A DNA stretch of 10,853 nucleotides from an uncultured Slackia sp. (GCA_900555495.1 USLD01000030.1:1-10853); one strand, 5' to 3'; counted from the first letter of the stretch, positions 1 to 7,853 are shown. Numbers and translations: made by a program. Notes: generated from the sequence alone by a model not told the origin.

Positions 1-446
1 CCGATATGCCCGATCGCTCCCGATGCCTGTAGTTCTTCCACATAGGCCATGAAATCGCCCTGCATGATTCCGTCGAGTTCGGCAAGGTTGTCGACGTAGT
101 GGATCATGCCGAGCTCGACGTGGTCGGTGCCGAGCCGCTCGAGCAGGTCTTCGAACGCGGGCTTGACGCGGTCCATGTCGCGCGTACGGACGTATTGTCC
201 GTTCTGCCAGGTGGAGCCGATGTGGCCCTGGATGATCCAGCGGTCGCGCTCGCCCGCGATGGCGGCGCCTAGGTTGCTGCGCACTTCGGGCTCGGGCATC
301 CAGCAATCCAAGACATTCACGCCGGCTTGCGAGAAGCGCCGCGTGACGGCAGCCACCTCTTCGGGCGTCTTGCGCTCCATCCATTCGGCCCCGAAGCCGA
401 TTTCGCTGACCATGAGTTCGGTTTTTCCGAGGCGGCGGTAATTCAT
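1..446 (-). CDS. Aldo/keto reductase-family protein, atypical active site (3' end outside window)
   Basis: Reverse-strand frame open from the ATG at 446 to the window edge, giving 148 codons of the N-terminal half. The start reads MNYRRLGKTELMVSEIGFG, the usual first strand of the AKR TIM barrel. An AAGGAGGA ribosome site lies 4 nt upstream (451-458). Family landmarks follow: Asp47 where the catalytic Asp is expected, and a strand with His116 (MIHYVDN) matching the family's substrate-pocket His. Two tetrad positions look changed. The region that is normally DTAxxYG reads DCWMPEPE, so Glu52 sits at the Tyr position. The Lys-bearing strand reads IIQGHIGS, with His75 at the Lys position. Standard AKRs use NADPH and this Tyr/Lys pair to reduce aldehydes and ketones, so ordinary carbonyl reduction is doubtful here. 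I recall a subgroup of AKR-like proteins with this WPEPEVR pattern, some with C-terminal Fe-S motifs, but that end is not visible. It is divergent from hemH. Family assignment is firm and function is open. Confidence 0.9.
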   Translation of the reverse strand, partial: MNYRRLGKTELMVSEIGFGAEWMERKTPEEVAAVTRRFSQAGVNVLDCWMPEPEVRSNLGAAIAGERDRWIIQGHIGSTWQNGQYVRTRDMDRVKPAFEDLLERLGTDHVELGMIHYVDNLAELDGIMQGDFMAYVEELQASGAIGHI

Positions 447-502
447 GCGGTCCTCCTTGGTCGCTCCGTGCGGCATGCGCGGCACGGCTGCCTGCACGGC
501 GA

Positions 503-533
503 AGCATACTCCGCGCGACCGGGTGCGCGTCAA
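503..533 (-). promoter_or_regulatory. Candidate promoter of the aldo/keto reductase gene
   Basis: On the minus strand TTGACG (533-528) and TATGCT (508-503) are separated by 19 bp, upstream of the ATG at 446. The spacer is longer than the sigma-70 optimum and contains arms CGCGC and GCGCG separated by 8 bp. Long spacers with a central dyad are typical of promoters controlled by MerR-type regulators. In DNA this GC-rich a CG-only dyad is weak evidence. Confidence 0.4.
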
Positions 534-612
534 GGACGCACGCGCTTTTCGTGCTGCGCGTGAGGTCGCTGCAGCGGCCGGCGACTACGCGATTTGACGT
601 AAATACCGTCTG

Positions 613-631
613 AGGGAAGCCGTTTTTCCCT
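613..631. repeat. Short inverted repeat upstream of hemH
   Basis: AGGGAA (613-618) and TTCCCT (626-631) form a 6-bp stem with a 7-nt loop. It abuts the GAACA/TGTTC palindrome of the hemH promoter region. It could be part of an operator or chance. It is not followed by a T run in hemH's direction that would make it a terminator. Confidence 0.3.
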
Positions 632-655
632 GAACAATGTTCGAAATACTATAGT
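632..655 (+). promoter_or_regulatory. Candidate hemH promoter with overlapping palindrome
   Basis: A good -10 hexamer TATAGT (650-655) lies 55 bp upstream of the hemH start. No convincing -35 is seen; the best at 18 bp is TTCCCT (626-631). Where the spacer lies there is a perfect palindrome, GAACA-A-TGTTC (632-642). A weak -35 with a palindrome just upstream of the -10 suits a regulated promoter, either repressor-blocked or activator-dependent. The cognate regulator is not identifiable from this sequence. Confidence 0.4.
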
Positions 656-710
656 CGGTCCCGCTATTCGGCGTGCGCGCTGCACGATGCTTGAAAGGGA
701 AAAGACCGCC

Positions 711-1703
711 ATGCTCGGAATACTGTTGATGAACACCGGAACGCCCGACGCCCCGACGCCCGAGGCGATCCGTCCGTACTTGAAGGAATTCCTTTCGGAC
801 CGCAACGTGGTGGATCTGCCCGCTTTTCTGTGGCAACCCATTCTGAACCTGTTCATCCTGCCGAATCGTCCGAAGAAGACGGCGTCGCGGTACCGTGCGT
901 TCTGGACGTCCGAGGGAAGCCCGTTCGTCCTGGATTCCTATAGGCAATGCTCCGCTATCGAGTCGCGCGCCGGCGCCATTGCAGGAGAGCCCGTGGCCGT
1001 GCGCCTCGGCATGCGGTACGGCAATCCGTCGATCGGCGACGGGATTCGCGAGCTGGCCGAAGCGGGCGCCGATGTTATCGTCGGTCTGCCTCTCTACCCT
1101 CAGAAGACGCGCGCATGCGCGGGAACATGCCGCGAGGAATTCGATAGGCGGATGGCCGATGTCGCGCCGGCGGGAATGCGCTCGGCATTCGTCGAAGAGT
1201 ACTGGGATGCGCCCGGTTATATAGAGGCTCTTGCCGATTCGGTGCGTCGTTCGTGGGCCCGTACTCCCGATTCGAAGCTCGTAGTGTCGTTTCATTCGGT
1301 TCCCGTATCGTTCGCGCGGCATGGGGACACCTATGTGCAGGCGACGAAGGAGACGGCGCGTATGCTGGGCGAAACGCTCGGAATGTCGCCGGCGGACGTG
1401 CTGACGACGTATCAGTCGCGCTTCGATAGCCGTAAGTGGCAGGGGCCGATGCTGGTGGCCGAACTCGAGCGCCTTGCGGGCGAAGGGGTGCGCGACGTGG
1501 CCGTGGTGTGCCCCGGTTTTTCGGTTGATTGCATCGAAACCTCGTACGAAGTGGCCATCGAGGCCGCCCAGGCGTATCGCGATGCGGCGCAGGCCGCAGG
1601 CATCGACGCCGCACGCTTCACCTATGTGCCTGCGCTCGGCGCCGACGACGCGTGCATGGACGCGATAGCCGTCCTGGCCGTTCGGGCAGGGAGGGCGATT
1701 TAG
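711..1703 (+). CDS. hemH: Ferrochelatase (HemH)
   Basis: A 330-residue protein of normal family length that inserts ferrous iron into the porphyrin ring as a late step of heme synthesis; such enzymes are soluble or membrane-peripheral. It shows the N-terminal LLMNTGTPDAPTPEAIR block, the EFLSDRNVVDLP and RPKKTASRY segments, YGNPSI near residue 103, PLYPQ at 127-131, the catalytic-His block VSFHSVPVSFARHGD (His195) and CPGFSVDCIETSYE (acidic Glu276, 81 residues after the His, as between His183 and Glu264 in the Bacillus enzyme). The N-terminal part resembles proteobacterial protoporphyrin ferrochelatases more than Bacillus-type coproporphyrin enzymes. There is no C-terminal Cys cluster, so no [2Fe-2S] centre is expected. 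The segment after PLYPQ, usually Ser/Thr-rich, holds Cys136 and Cys140. I chose the ATG at 711 because AAAGGGA lies 10 nt upstream and the family motif starts at once; an in-frame ATG at 687 has no clear ribosome site. No other heme gene is nearby. Confidence 0.93.
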   Translation: MLGILLMNTGTPDAPTPEAIRPYLKEFLSDRNVVDLPAFLWQPILNLFILPNRPKKTASRYRAFWTSEGSPFVLDSYRQCSAIESRAGAIAGEPVAVRLGMRYGNPSIGDGIRELAEAGADVIVGLPLYPQKTRACAGTCREEFDRRMADVAPAGMRSAFVEEYWDAPGYIEALADSVRRSWARTPDSKLVVSFHSVPVSFARHGDTYVQATKETARMLGETLGMSPADVLTTYQSRFDSRKWQGPMLVAELERLAGEGVRDVAVVCPGFSVDCIETSYEVAIEAAQAYRDAAQAAGIDAARFTYVPALGADDACMDAIAVLAVRAGRAI

Positions 1704-1750
1704 CGCCCCGATATTTCCATGCCCGGCCTCTTCGGCCTGTGCCGGGGCGC
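1703..1750 (+). terminator. Possible transcription terminator after hemH
   Basis: GCGCCCCG (1703-1710) pairs fully with CGGGGCGC (1743-1750), and an inner GGCC/GGCC hairpin (1725-1728 with 1734-1737, 5-nt loop) fits between them. It starts at the hemH stop codon. No U run follows directly; T-rich DNA appears only about 30 bp further on. It may be a weak intrinsic terminator or a structure protecting the mRNA 3' end. Confidence 0.4.
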
Positions 1751-1812
1751 CGCAAGGCTTTCGTCGCTTTCGTCTCCTGGTTTTTCTTCGGTCGACATTT
1801 CTTCCCGTTCGC

Positions 1813-1843
1813 TTGACTTGGAGTTCGCTTAAAGTGATTCAAT
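1813..1843 (+). promoter_or_regulatory. MerR-type promoter and operator of the regulator-larEBC operon
   Basis: TTGACT (1813-1818) and TTCAAT (1838-1843) are separated by 19 bp, the long spacer typical of promoters that MerR activators remodel. Between them CTTGGAG (1817-1823), TTCG and CTTAAAG (1828-1834) form a 7-4-7 imperfect dyad. As I recall, the Bacillus AdhR site is CTTAAAG-N4-CTTTAAG. The arms here match it at 5 of 7 and 6 of 7 positions with the same 4-bp gap. The element is 73 bp upstream of an AdhR-like MerR gene, so autoregulation of the whole operon is the simplest reading. Confidence 0.65.
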
Positions 1844-1915
1844 GCGATGCTCGAGGCGACGGGCGGCCCGTTCGCGCTTCGAGGTCTTTTCGAACGGTTT
1901 TGCGGAAGGTGTGCC

Positions 1916-2293
1916 ATGAAAATCGCCGAAGTGAGCAAACGTTACGACATATCGGCCGATACGTTGCGGTACTACGAGCGCGTCGGCTTGCTGCGCCACG
2001 TGCCGCGCAATGCGTCGGGCGTTCGCGATTACAACGAAACGAACTGCAGGACGGTCGAATTCCTCAAATGCATGCGTTCTGCAGGCGTGTCGATCGAGGC
2101 GCTGATCGAATACATGGATCTTTTCGACGAGGGCGAGCATACGGCGGCCGCTCGCAAGGCCCTGCTCGAGGAGCAGCGCGACTTGGTGCGCGGCCGCATC
2201 GCCGATCTGCAGCAGGGGCTCGACCGACTCGACTACAAGATCGCCCATTATGAAAGCATCATCCTCGAAGCCGAAAAGGGGATGCGCGCATGA
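1916..2293 (+). CDS. MerR-family regulator, AdhR/NmlR-like
   Basis: A 125-residue DNA-binding protein. Residues 1-70 are a MerR winged helix-turn-helix (MKIAEVSKRYDISADTLRYYERVGLL, then RNASGVRDY in the wing). Residues 73-122 form the dimer coiled coil (ARKALLEEQRDLVRGRIADLQQ, then LDRLDYKIAHYE). There is no separate ligand-binding domain. The layout and sequence resemble AdhR and NmlR, which respond to carbonyl electrophiles through a conserved Cys. Cys52 in FLKCMRSAG is at the AdhR position as I recall it; Cys44 is also present. GGAAGG lies just upstream of the ATG. Its stop overlaps the larE start by 4 bp (ATGA), so regulator and lar genes are translationally coupled. The AdhR-like dyad in its own promoter fits autoregulation. 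What is inferred: that it controls larEBC and that aldehydes are the signal. Family assignment is firm. Confidence 0.93.
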   Translation: MKIAEVSKRYDISADTLRYYERVGLLRHVPRNASGVRDYNETNCRTVEFLKCMRSAGVSIEALIEYMDLFDEGEHTAAARKALLEEQRDLVRGRIADLQQGLDRLDYKIAHYESIILEAEKGMRA

Positions 2294-2955
2294 TGGCCGT
2301 CGATGCATTCCATGCGATAAGCGCGCAAAAGGGCCGTATTCGAGAAGTCGCCGAAGATGTCGATTCGAACTGGCGCGATGCGGTGCGCCTGCTCGATCCG
2401 TCGAAGCGTTACGGCCTGGCGTTTTCGGGCGGGTGCGATTCGTCGTTCTTGCTGACGGCCCTTGCTCGCGAGGGTTTCGACGTGAAGGCGTACATGGTCA
2501 TGACGGCGTTCCAGGCGCCGTTCGAGCTTGCCGACGCTCGGCGCGTGGCGCGAGAGGCATCGGCTGATTTCGAGGTCATCGAAGCCGACATTCTTTCGGA
2601 AGATGCCGTTTGTTCCAATCCCGGCGATCGCTGCTACCACTGTAAAAGGTTTATTTTTTCGACGGTTCTCGAGGCCATGGCCCGCGACGGCCGCGATATC
2701 TTGCTCGACGGCACCAACGCCTCCGACGACCCCGATCGTCGTCCCGGATTTCGCGCGTTGGCCGAATTGGGCGTGGTCTCGCCGTTACGCGAGGCGGGGT
2801 TTACGAAAGACCGGGTAAGAGCGGCGTCGAGGGGCATAGGGGTTTCGACGGCCGACAAGCCGAGCTTTTCGTGTTTCGCCACGAAAGTTCCTGCGGGCGT
2901 CCGTTTGACCAAGGCGGCGCTCGATGAGGCGGCGCGTTCGGCGGGTCTGGCGTAA
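2290..2955 (+). CDS. larE: NPN cofactor biosynthesis sulfur transferase LarE, short form
   Basis: A 221-residue PP-loop ATPase that adenylates P2CMN carboxylates and converts them to thiocarboxylates for nickel-pincer nucleotide synthesis. Visible: the PP-loop FSGGCDSSF (residues 45-53), NPGDRCYHCKR (110-120), LLDGTNASDDPDRRPGFRAL, ELGVVSPLREAGFTK and DKPSFSCFATKVP. Cys195 in the last block should match the sacrificial Cys176 of the Lactiplantibacillus enzyme. Cys115, Cys118 and Cys195 may instead make the three-Cys type, described for the Thermotoga enzyme, that holds a [4Fe-4S] cluster. The protein stops right after LTKAALDEAARSAGLA, roughly 50 residues short of a usual LarE, losing the final RVR/RIEV domain. 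larB begins 9 bp later, so no lost tail is present downstream. Start: ATG at 2290, with AAAAGGGG 8 nt upstream; ATG 2293 is an alternative. It lies between the MerR gene and larB in one operon. Confidence 0.92.
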   Translation: MMAVDAFHAISAQKGRIREVAEDVDSNWRDAVRLLDPSKRYGLAFSGGCDSSFLLTALAREGFDVKAYMVMTAFQAPFELADARRVAREASADFEVIEADILSEDAVCSNPGDRCYHCKRFIFSTVLEAMARDGRDILLDGTNASDDPDRRPGFRALAELGVVSPLREAGFTKDRVRAASRGIGVSTADKPSFSCFATKVPAGVRLTKAALDEAARSAGLA

Positions 2956-2964
2956 GGGGTGGCA

Positions 2965-3741
2965 ATGGAGAAAAAAGAACTCGAGGCGTTGTTCGAGGCG
3001 GTTGCGGCAGGAAAGGTCGATGCGGCGGAGGCGGCGGCGCGCGTTCAGACCGAGCCGTTTCTCGATTTGGGATATGCGAAGCCCGACATGCAGCGCGGCC
3101 TGCGTCAAGGCGTGTCGGAGGTGGTTTACGGCGCCGGAAAGACGGCCGACCAGATCGCGGGGATCATCGCCGCATTGCGTTCGGCGGGCCAGAGCCGCGT
3201 GATGGCCACGCGGGTGGACGCTGCCAAGGCCGCGCGCGTCGAATCGCTGCTCGGCGCGCAAGACCGCGCGCAATTCGCATATCGCGAAGAGGCTCGCATG
3301 GTCGTCGTGGGCGGCGTGCCCGAATCGGACGGCAATGGATACGTCGTCGTAGCGGCGGCGGGAACGAGCGACCTGCCCGTGGCCGAAGAGGCCGCGCTCA
3401 CGGCCGAGATGCTGGGCAGTTGCGTGATGCGCCTTTACGACGTGGGCGTGGCGGGCATCCATCGGCTCTTGGCCCATGCCGATGACATCGCTCGCGCCCA
3501 GGCCGTGGTGGCGGTGGCCGGAATGGAAGGCGCGTTGCCGAGCGTTATCGGCGGCATGGCGTCGTGCCCGGTGATAGCGGTGCCGACCAGCGTGGGCTAC
3601 GGTGCATCGTTCGGCGGGGTCACCGCGCTTTTGGCGATGCTCAATTCGTGTGCGAGCGGCGTGTCGGTGGTCAATATCGACAACGGCTTCGGCGGCGGGT
3701 ATCAAGCGGCGCTTATCGATCACGCGCGCGTCCGCGCATAG
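2965..3741 (+). CDS. larB: NPN cofactor biosynthesis carboxylase/hydrolase LarB
   Basis: A 258-residue protein that carboxylates the pyridinium of nicotinic acid adenine dinucleotide and cleaves it to P2CMN, the first NPN step. The N-terminal part (residues 1-70) has the LarB helical region with LDLGYAKPDMQRG and EVVYGAGKT. The C-terminal two-thirds is the PurE (AIR carboxylase)-like domain, ending in VIAVPTSVGYGASFGGVTAL, MLNSCASGVSVVNIDNGFG. Cys229 in NSCA should be the covalent catalytic Cys (Cys221 in the Lactiplantibacillus protein), and Glu188 in GMEGALPS the catalytic acid (Glu180 there); the 41-residue interval is the same. AGGGG lies 8 nt before the ATG at 2965; a GTG at 2959 in the same frame is less well placed. 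It is nine bases after larE and 37 before larC. Length and motifs appear complete. Confidence 0.95.
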   Translation: MEKKELEALFEAVAAGKVDAAEAAARVQTEPFLDLGYAKPDMQRGLRQGVSEVVYGAGKTADQIAGIIAALRSAGQSRVMATRVDAAKAARVESLLGAQDRAQFAYREEARMVVVGGVPESDGNGYVVVAAAGTSDLPVAEEAALTAEMLGSCVMRLYDVGVAGIHRLLAHADDIARAQAVVAVAGMEGALPSVIGGMASCPVIAVPTSVGYGASFGGVTALLAMLNSCASGVSVVNIDNGFGGGYQAALIDHARVRA

Positions 3742-3766
3742 GCGCGGCGGCGGATAAGGAAGAAAC

Positions 3767-3772
3767 GGAGGT
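3767..3772 (+). promoter_or_regulatory. Ribosome binding site fixing the GTG start of larC
   Basis: GGAGGT stands 6 nt before GTG 3779 but 15 nt before the in-frame ATG 3788. The ideal spacing favours GTG, giving an N-terminus MGTMLYLECAAGISGDM rather than MLYLECAAG. Confidence 0.7.
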
Positions 3773-3778
3773 CTGCTC

Positions 3779-5170
<1,392 letters not shown>

Positions 5171-5222
5171 CGTGTCTTCGCAGCTTGCGGGCTTGTGTTC
5201 TCCATAAGATATCGGTGTGGTT

Positions 5223-5252
5223 TTGCCGGGCGTCGGGAAGTTGGCCCATAAT
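5223..5252 (+). promoter_or_regulatory. Candidate promoter of the glycosyltransferase-like gene
   Basis: TTGCCG (5223-5228) and CATAAT (5247-5252) are 18 bp apart, 35 bp upstream of the ATG at 5288, in the 117-bp gap after larC. No strong terminator is seen between larC and this element, so some readthrough from the lar operon is possible. Confidence 0.4.
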
Positions 5253-5287
5253 GTGGCGGTTGGACAAAGACCGATAGGAGTGCGCTT

Positions 5288-6928
5288 ATGCCTCGTGTGC
5301 GCCCGTGCGAGACGACGCCTGACGGCGGAAGTAAGAAAACCGATGCCTGCCCGCTGGCGGGGGAGAAGGGGCGCAAGGCCGCTGCTATCGCCCTGGCCGT
5401 GATCGTGGCGCTTCAGGCGGTGCTGTGCATCGGGGCTATCGCTACCAAACAGGGCCTGTTCCAGGACGAAAGCTACACGCTTTTCCTGACGAATGGCGAA
5501 TTTCTTTACGACCTCCCTGTCGACGGCCAGGTGTATCGCGATGGCGAGCCGTACGAGTCGTGGGTCACGGTGCCCACGTTCCTCGGGGCCGACTACGGCC
5601 AGGTGATCCAGAACCAGGTCAACGACGTGCACCCGCCGCTTCACTATATTCTTCTGGCGGCGCTGTATTCGCTGTTCCCCGGCAGTTGGAATCCGGCCAT
5701 CGGGCTTTCGCTGAACGCCGTGGCCATGTGCATCGTGACCGTCCTTTCGTTTTTCACGGCGCGCTTTTTGGGCGCGCCGCGTTGGATGGCGCTTGCCGTG
5801 GCCGCCGTGTGGGCGGTGTCTCCCGCGATGGTCAACGACGCGGTCTATCTGCGCATGTACGGCCTGCTCACCCTGTGGTTCGCCGCCGCGGCCGTCCTTG
5901 CCGCGCGTATCGCGAGCCGCCGCTCGTGCAGCGTCGGCGAAGCCGTCGCGCTCTTTCTCGTGACCGCCTGCGGCGGATTGACCCAGTACTTCTTCCTTCC
6001 GTATGCATTCGTGCTGTACCTGTGCGTCGGCATCGTGCTGCTATTCCATCGCGAAATCGCGGCGGGCGTGCGTTTCGCCGTCGGTTCGATAGCGGGTGCA
6101 TTGAGCGTGTTTCTGCTGTTCCCTGCGGCGTTCGACCATATTTTCTCGGGTTATCGCGGCGTCGAAGCGCTCTCGCGCGCGGCCGACGGCAGCTCGTTCG
6201 TCGATTTCTTCGTGCGCGATTGGCGCCAGCTCGATACGGGCAATACCGGCGGCGTTCTAGTCGTGATCGCGGTCGTGCTGATCGCCGCCGCCGCGGTCTC
6301 GTTCTTCCTGCGCCGCAAGAATGCCGATGCGAAGACATCGTCGGGCATGTGCGACTGGATGTCGGTCGGCGCGTATGTGTCGCTCGCCGTGGCCGCCGTG
6401 GCTTTCGTCACGATCATCGCGCGCGTGGCGCCGTATCCTTCGATCCGCTATGTGCTCAGCGTGCAGCCCGTGCTGCAGATGTGCGTGTTCCTGCCGCTTG
6501 CGGGCCTGTGCCTCTGGCTTGCGAAGAACCGTGCCCGCCAGGCGCTTGCCGCCTTCGCGGTCGTCGCGGTGCTGATTTCCGGCCTGGGCTATTCGCATGG
6601 CATCAAGTATTGGGACCAGGAAAACGACGACGTGGCGGCGCTTGCGCAGGAGAACGCGACGTTTATGGGGGCTTGGGAGAATCCGATGATGGTCGAGGCG
6701 TTTCTGCCCGATGCGACGGATTACGATACGGGCGTGTATTTCTCTTCGCCCGAATCGCTAGGCGCGTTCGACTTCTCGCAGGTGGATGGCGATGTGACGC
6801 TCATCGTGCAGGACGGCGTCGATTTCACCCCGTATAAGGAGGCCCTCGAGGCCGCTGCGCCTGGTGCGCAGATGACGTACGTGGGCGATACCATCGACCA
6901 TTTCGACGTGTACGACGTCGAGCTGTAG
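5288..6928 (+). CDS. GT-C-fold (GT39/ArnT-like) membrane glycosyltransferase-like protein
   Basis: A 546-residue polytopic membrane protein with about 11-12 hydrophobic segments between residues 31 and 433. After the first segment comes a large loop (54-116) with QDESY (Asp60-Glu61), matching the acidic pair in the first extracytoplasmic loop of GT-C enzymes. The loop ends in NDVHPPLHYILL (115-122), the HPP element common in ArnT/PMT-like proteins. YLRMYGLLTLW (187-197) resembles the conserved Arg-x-Tyr region of the same group. Residues 434-546 form a soluble tail that should also be extracytoplasmic. Such enzymes move a sugar from a polyprenyl-phosphate donor onto a protein, lipid or cell-wall glycan; donor and acceptor cannot be read here. 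AGGAG lies 7 nt before the ATG. No other glycan genes are in the window. The family-level call is good and the substrate is unknown. Confidence 0.8.
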   Translation: MPRVRPCETTPDGGSKKTDACPLAGEKGRKAAAIALAVIVALQAVLCIGAIATKQGLFQDESYTLFLTNGEFLYDLPVDGQVYRDGEPYESWVTVPTFLGADYGQVIQNQVNDVHPPLHYILLAALYSLFPGSWNPAIGLSLNAVAMCIVTVLSFFTARFLGAPRWMALAVAAVWAVSPAMVNDAVYLRMYGLLTLWFAAAAVLAARIASRRSCSVGEAVALFLVTACGGLTQYFFLPYAFVLYLCVGIVLLFHREIAAGVRFAVGSIAGALSVFLLFPAAFDHIFSGYRGVEALSRAADGSSFVDFFVRDWRQLDTGNTGGVLVVIAVVLIAAAAVSFFLRRKNADAKTSSGMCDWMSVGAYVSLAVAAVAFVTIIARVAPYPSIRYVLSVQPVLQMCVFLPLAGLCLWLAKNRARQALAAFAVVAVLISGLGYSHGIKYWDQENDDVAALAQENATFMGAWENPMMVEAFLPDATDYDTGVYFSSPESLGAFDFSQVDGDVTLIVQDGVDFTPYKEALEAAAPGAQMTYVGDTIDHFDVYDVEL

Positions 6929-6968
6929 GATCGCGTCGCCTATGTCGTCGCGCTGTTAAGGGGGAGCG

Positions 6969-7853
6969 ATGCGAAGCAAGGAAGTGGCGGACCTCGCGGG
7001 CGTGACGGTCCGTACGTTGCGGCATTATCACCATATGGGGCTTTTGCCCGATCCTCCTCGTTCGGCGAACGGGTATCGCGTCTATGGCGCGACCGATGTG
7101 GCGCGCGTGCTGCGCATCAAGCGGCTCGCATCGCTGGGCATTTCATTACAGCAGGTCAAAGAGATGCTCGATGAAGAAGGCTCCGATGCCGCCGTGCAGT
7201 CGGGAAACGAAGCGTTGGATGCGCTCGATGCCGAGCTGGCCGAGCGCATCGAGCATCTGCAGGAGCAGCGTCGCATCATCGCCGAATTGCGCGAGCGCTC
7301 GATTTCTCCCGATGCGCCCCCTGCATTCGCCGAACATCTCGCTCGCCTGAAGGAGGCGGGCGCAGGTTCCCGTTTCGTCGAAACCGAGCTCGCGGGCCTG
7401 TTCTTGGTGGACCGGTTGCTCGCCACGGGTTCGGAGGAGGCCGAATCGGTGGTGCAGTTTTTCGAGCTTCTCGGCGAATCGGACCGGACCGACCGCTATG
7501 TGCAGCTCAACGAGCGCCTCTTCGCGCTGCCCGCCGATGCGGGCGAGGCCGAGCGGCAGAATTTGGCCGATGATTTCGTCTCGTTCATGCTTCCGCTTCT
7601 CGACCGCGGATGCGAGCGCTACGGCTGGGAGCTTTCCCGTGCACGGATCGAAGCCATGGCGGCGCCGTCGGGCGTCGATTCGGGCCATTGCGCCGCAGGT
7701 CCGGAGGAGTCCGAGGGCGGTGCCGGCGACAGCTCGGCCTACGACGTGTTCGACCTGTACGACATGGAAACGCTCAATGACGCTCAGCGCGATATGAGCG
7801 AGCGAGTTTCCTCCGGCGTGCTGAGGGCGCTTATGGAGCGCATTCCATCGTAG
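6969..7853 (+). CDS. MerR-family regulator with C-terminal effector-like domain
   Basis: A 294-residue regulator. Residues 1-70 are a MerR winged helix-turn-helix (MRSKEVADLAGVTVRTLRHYHHMGLL, GYRVYGATDVARVLRIKRLASLGISLQQVKEML). Residues 78-115 are a dimer coiled coil (LDALDAELAERIEHLQEQRRIIAELRE). About 180 further residues form a mostly helical acidic domain with no motif I recognise. A C-terminal domain on a MerR head is typical of regulators that sense organic molecules, such as drugs, rather than metals. A low-complexity linker near residues 237-258 (Gly/Ser/Glu-rich) splits the domain. AAGGGGGA precedes the ATG. It follows the glycosyltransferase-like gene by 40 bp, so the two may be cotranscribed. 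The MFS exporter 170 bp downstream has a MerR-type operator and is the likely target; no such dyad is seen upstream of the regulator itself. Confidence 0.88.
   Translation: MRSKEVADLAGVTVRTLRHYHHMGLLPDPPRSANGYRVYGATDVARVLRIKRLASLGISLQQVKEMLDEEGSDAAVQSGNEALDALDAELAERIEHLQEQRRIIAELRERSISPDAPPAFAEHLARLKEAGAGSRFVETELAGLFLVDRLLATGSEEAESVVQFFELLGESDRTDRYVQLNERLFALPADAGEAERQNLADDFVSFMLPLLDRGCERYGWELSRARIEAMAAPSGVDSGHCAAGPEESEGGAGDSSAYDVFDLYDMETLNDAQRDMSERVSSGVLRALMERIPS

Noticed and set aside
2900..3000. Frameshift as the cause of the short LarE
   Set aside because: The other plus-strand frames after 2950 give Arg-rich sequence without LarE C-terminal motifs, and larB with its own ribosome site starts at once.
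5425..6837. Plus-strand 470-codon frame inside the glycosyltransferase-like gene
   Set aside because: Arg-rich, non-hydrophobic out-of-frame product caused by high GC; the 5288-6928 frame has GT-C motifs and helices.
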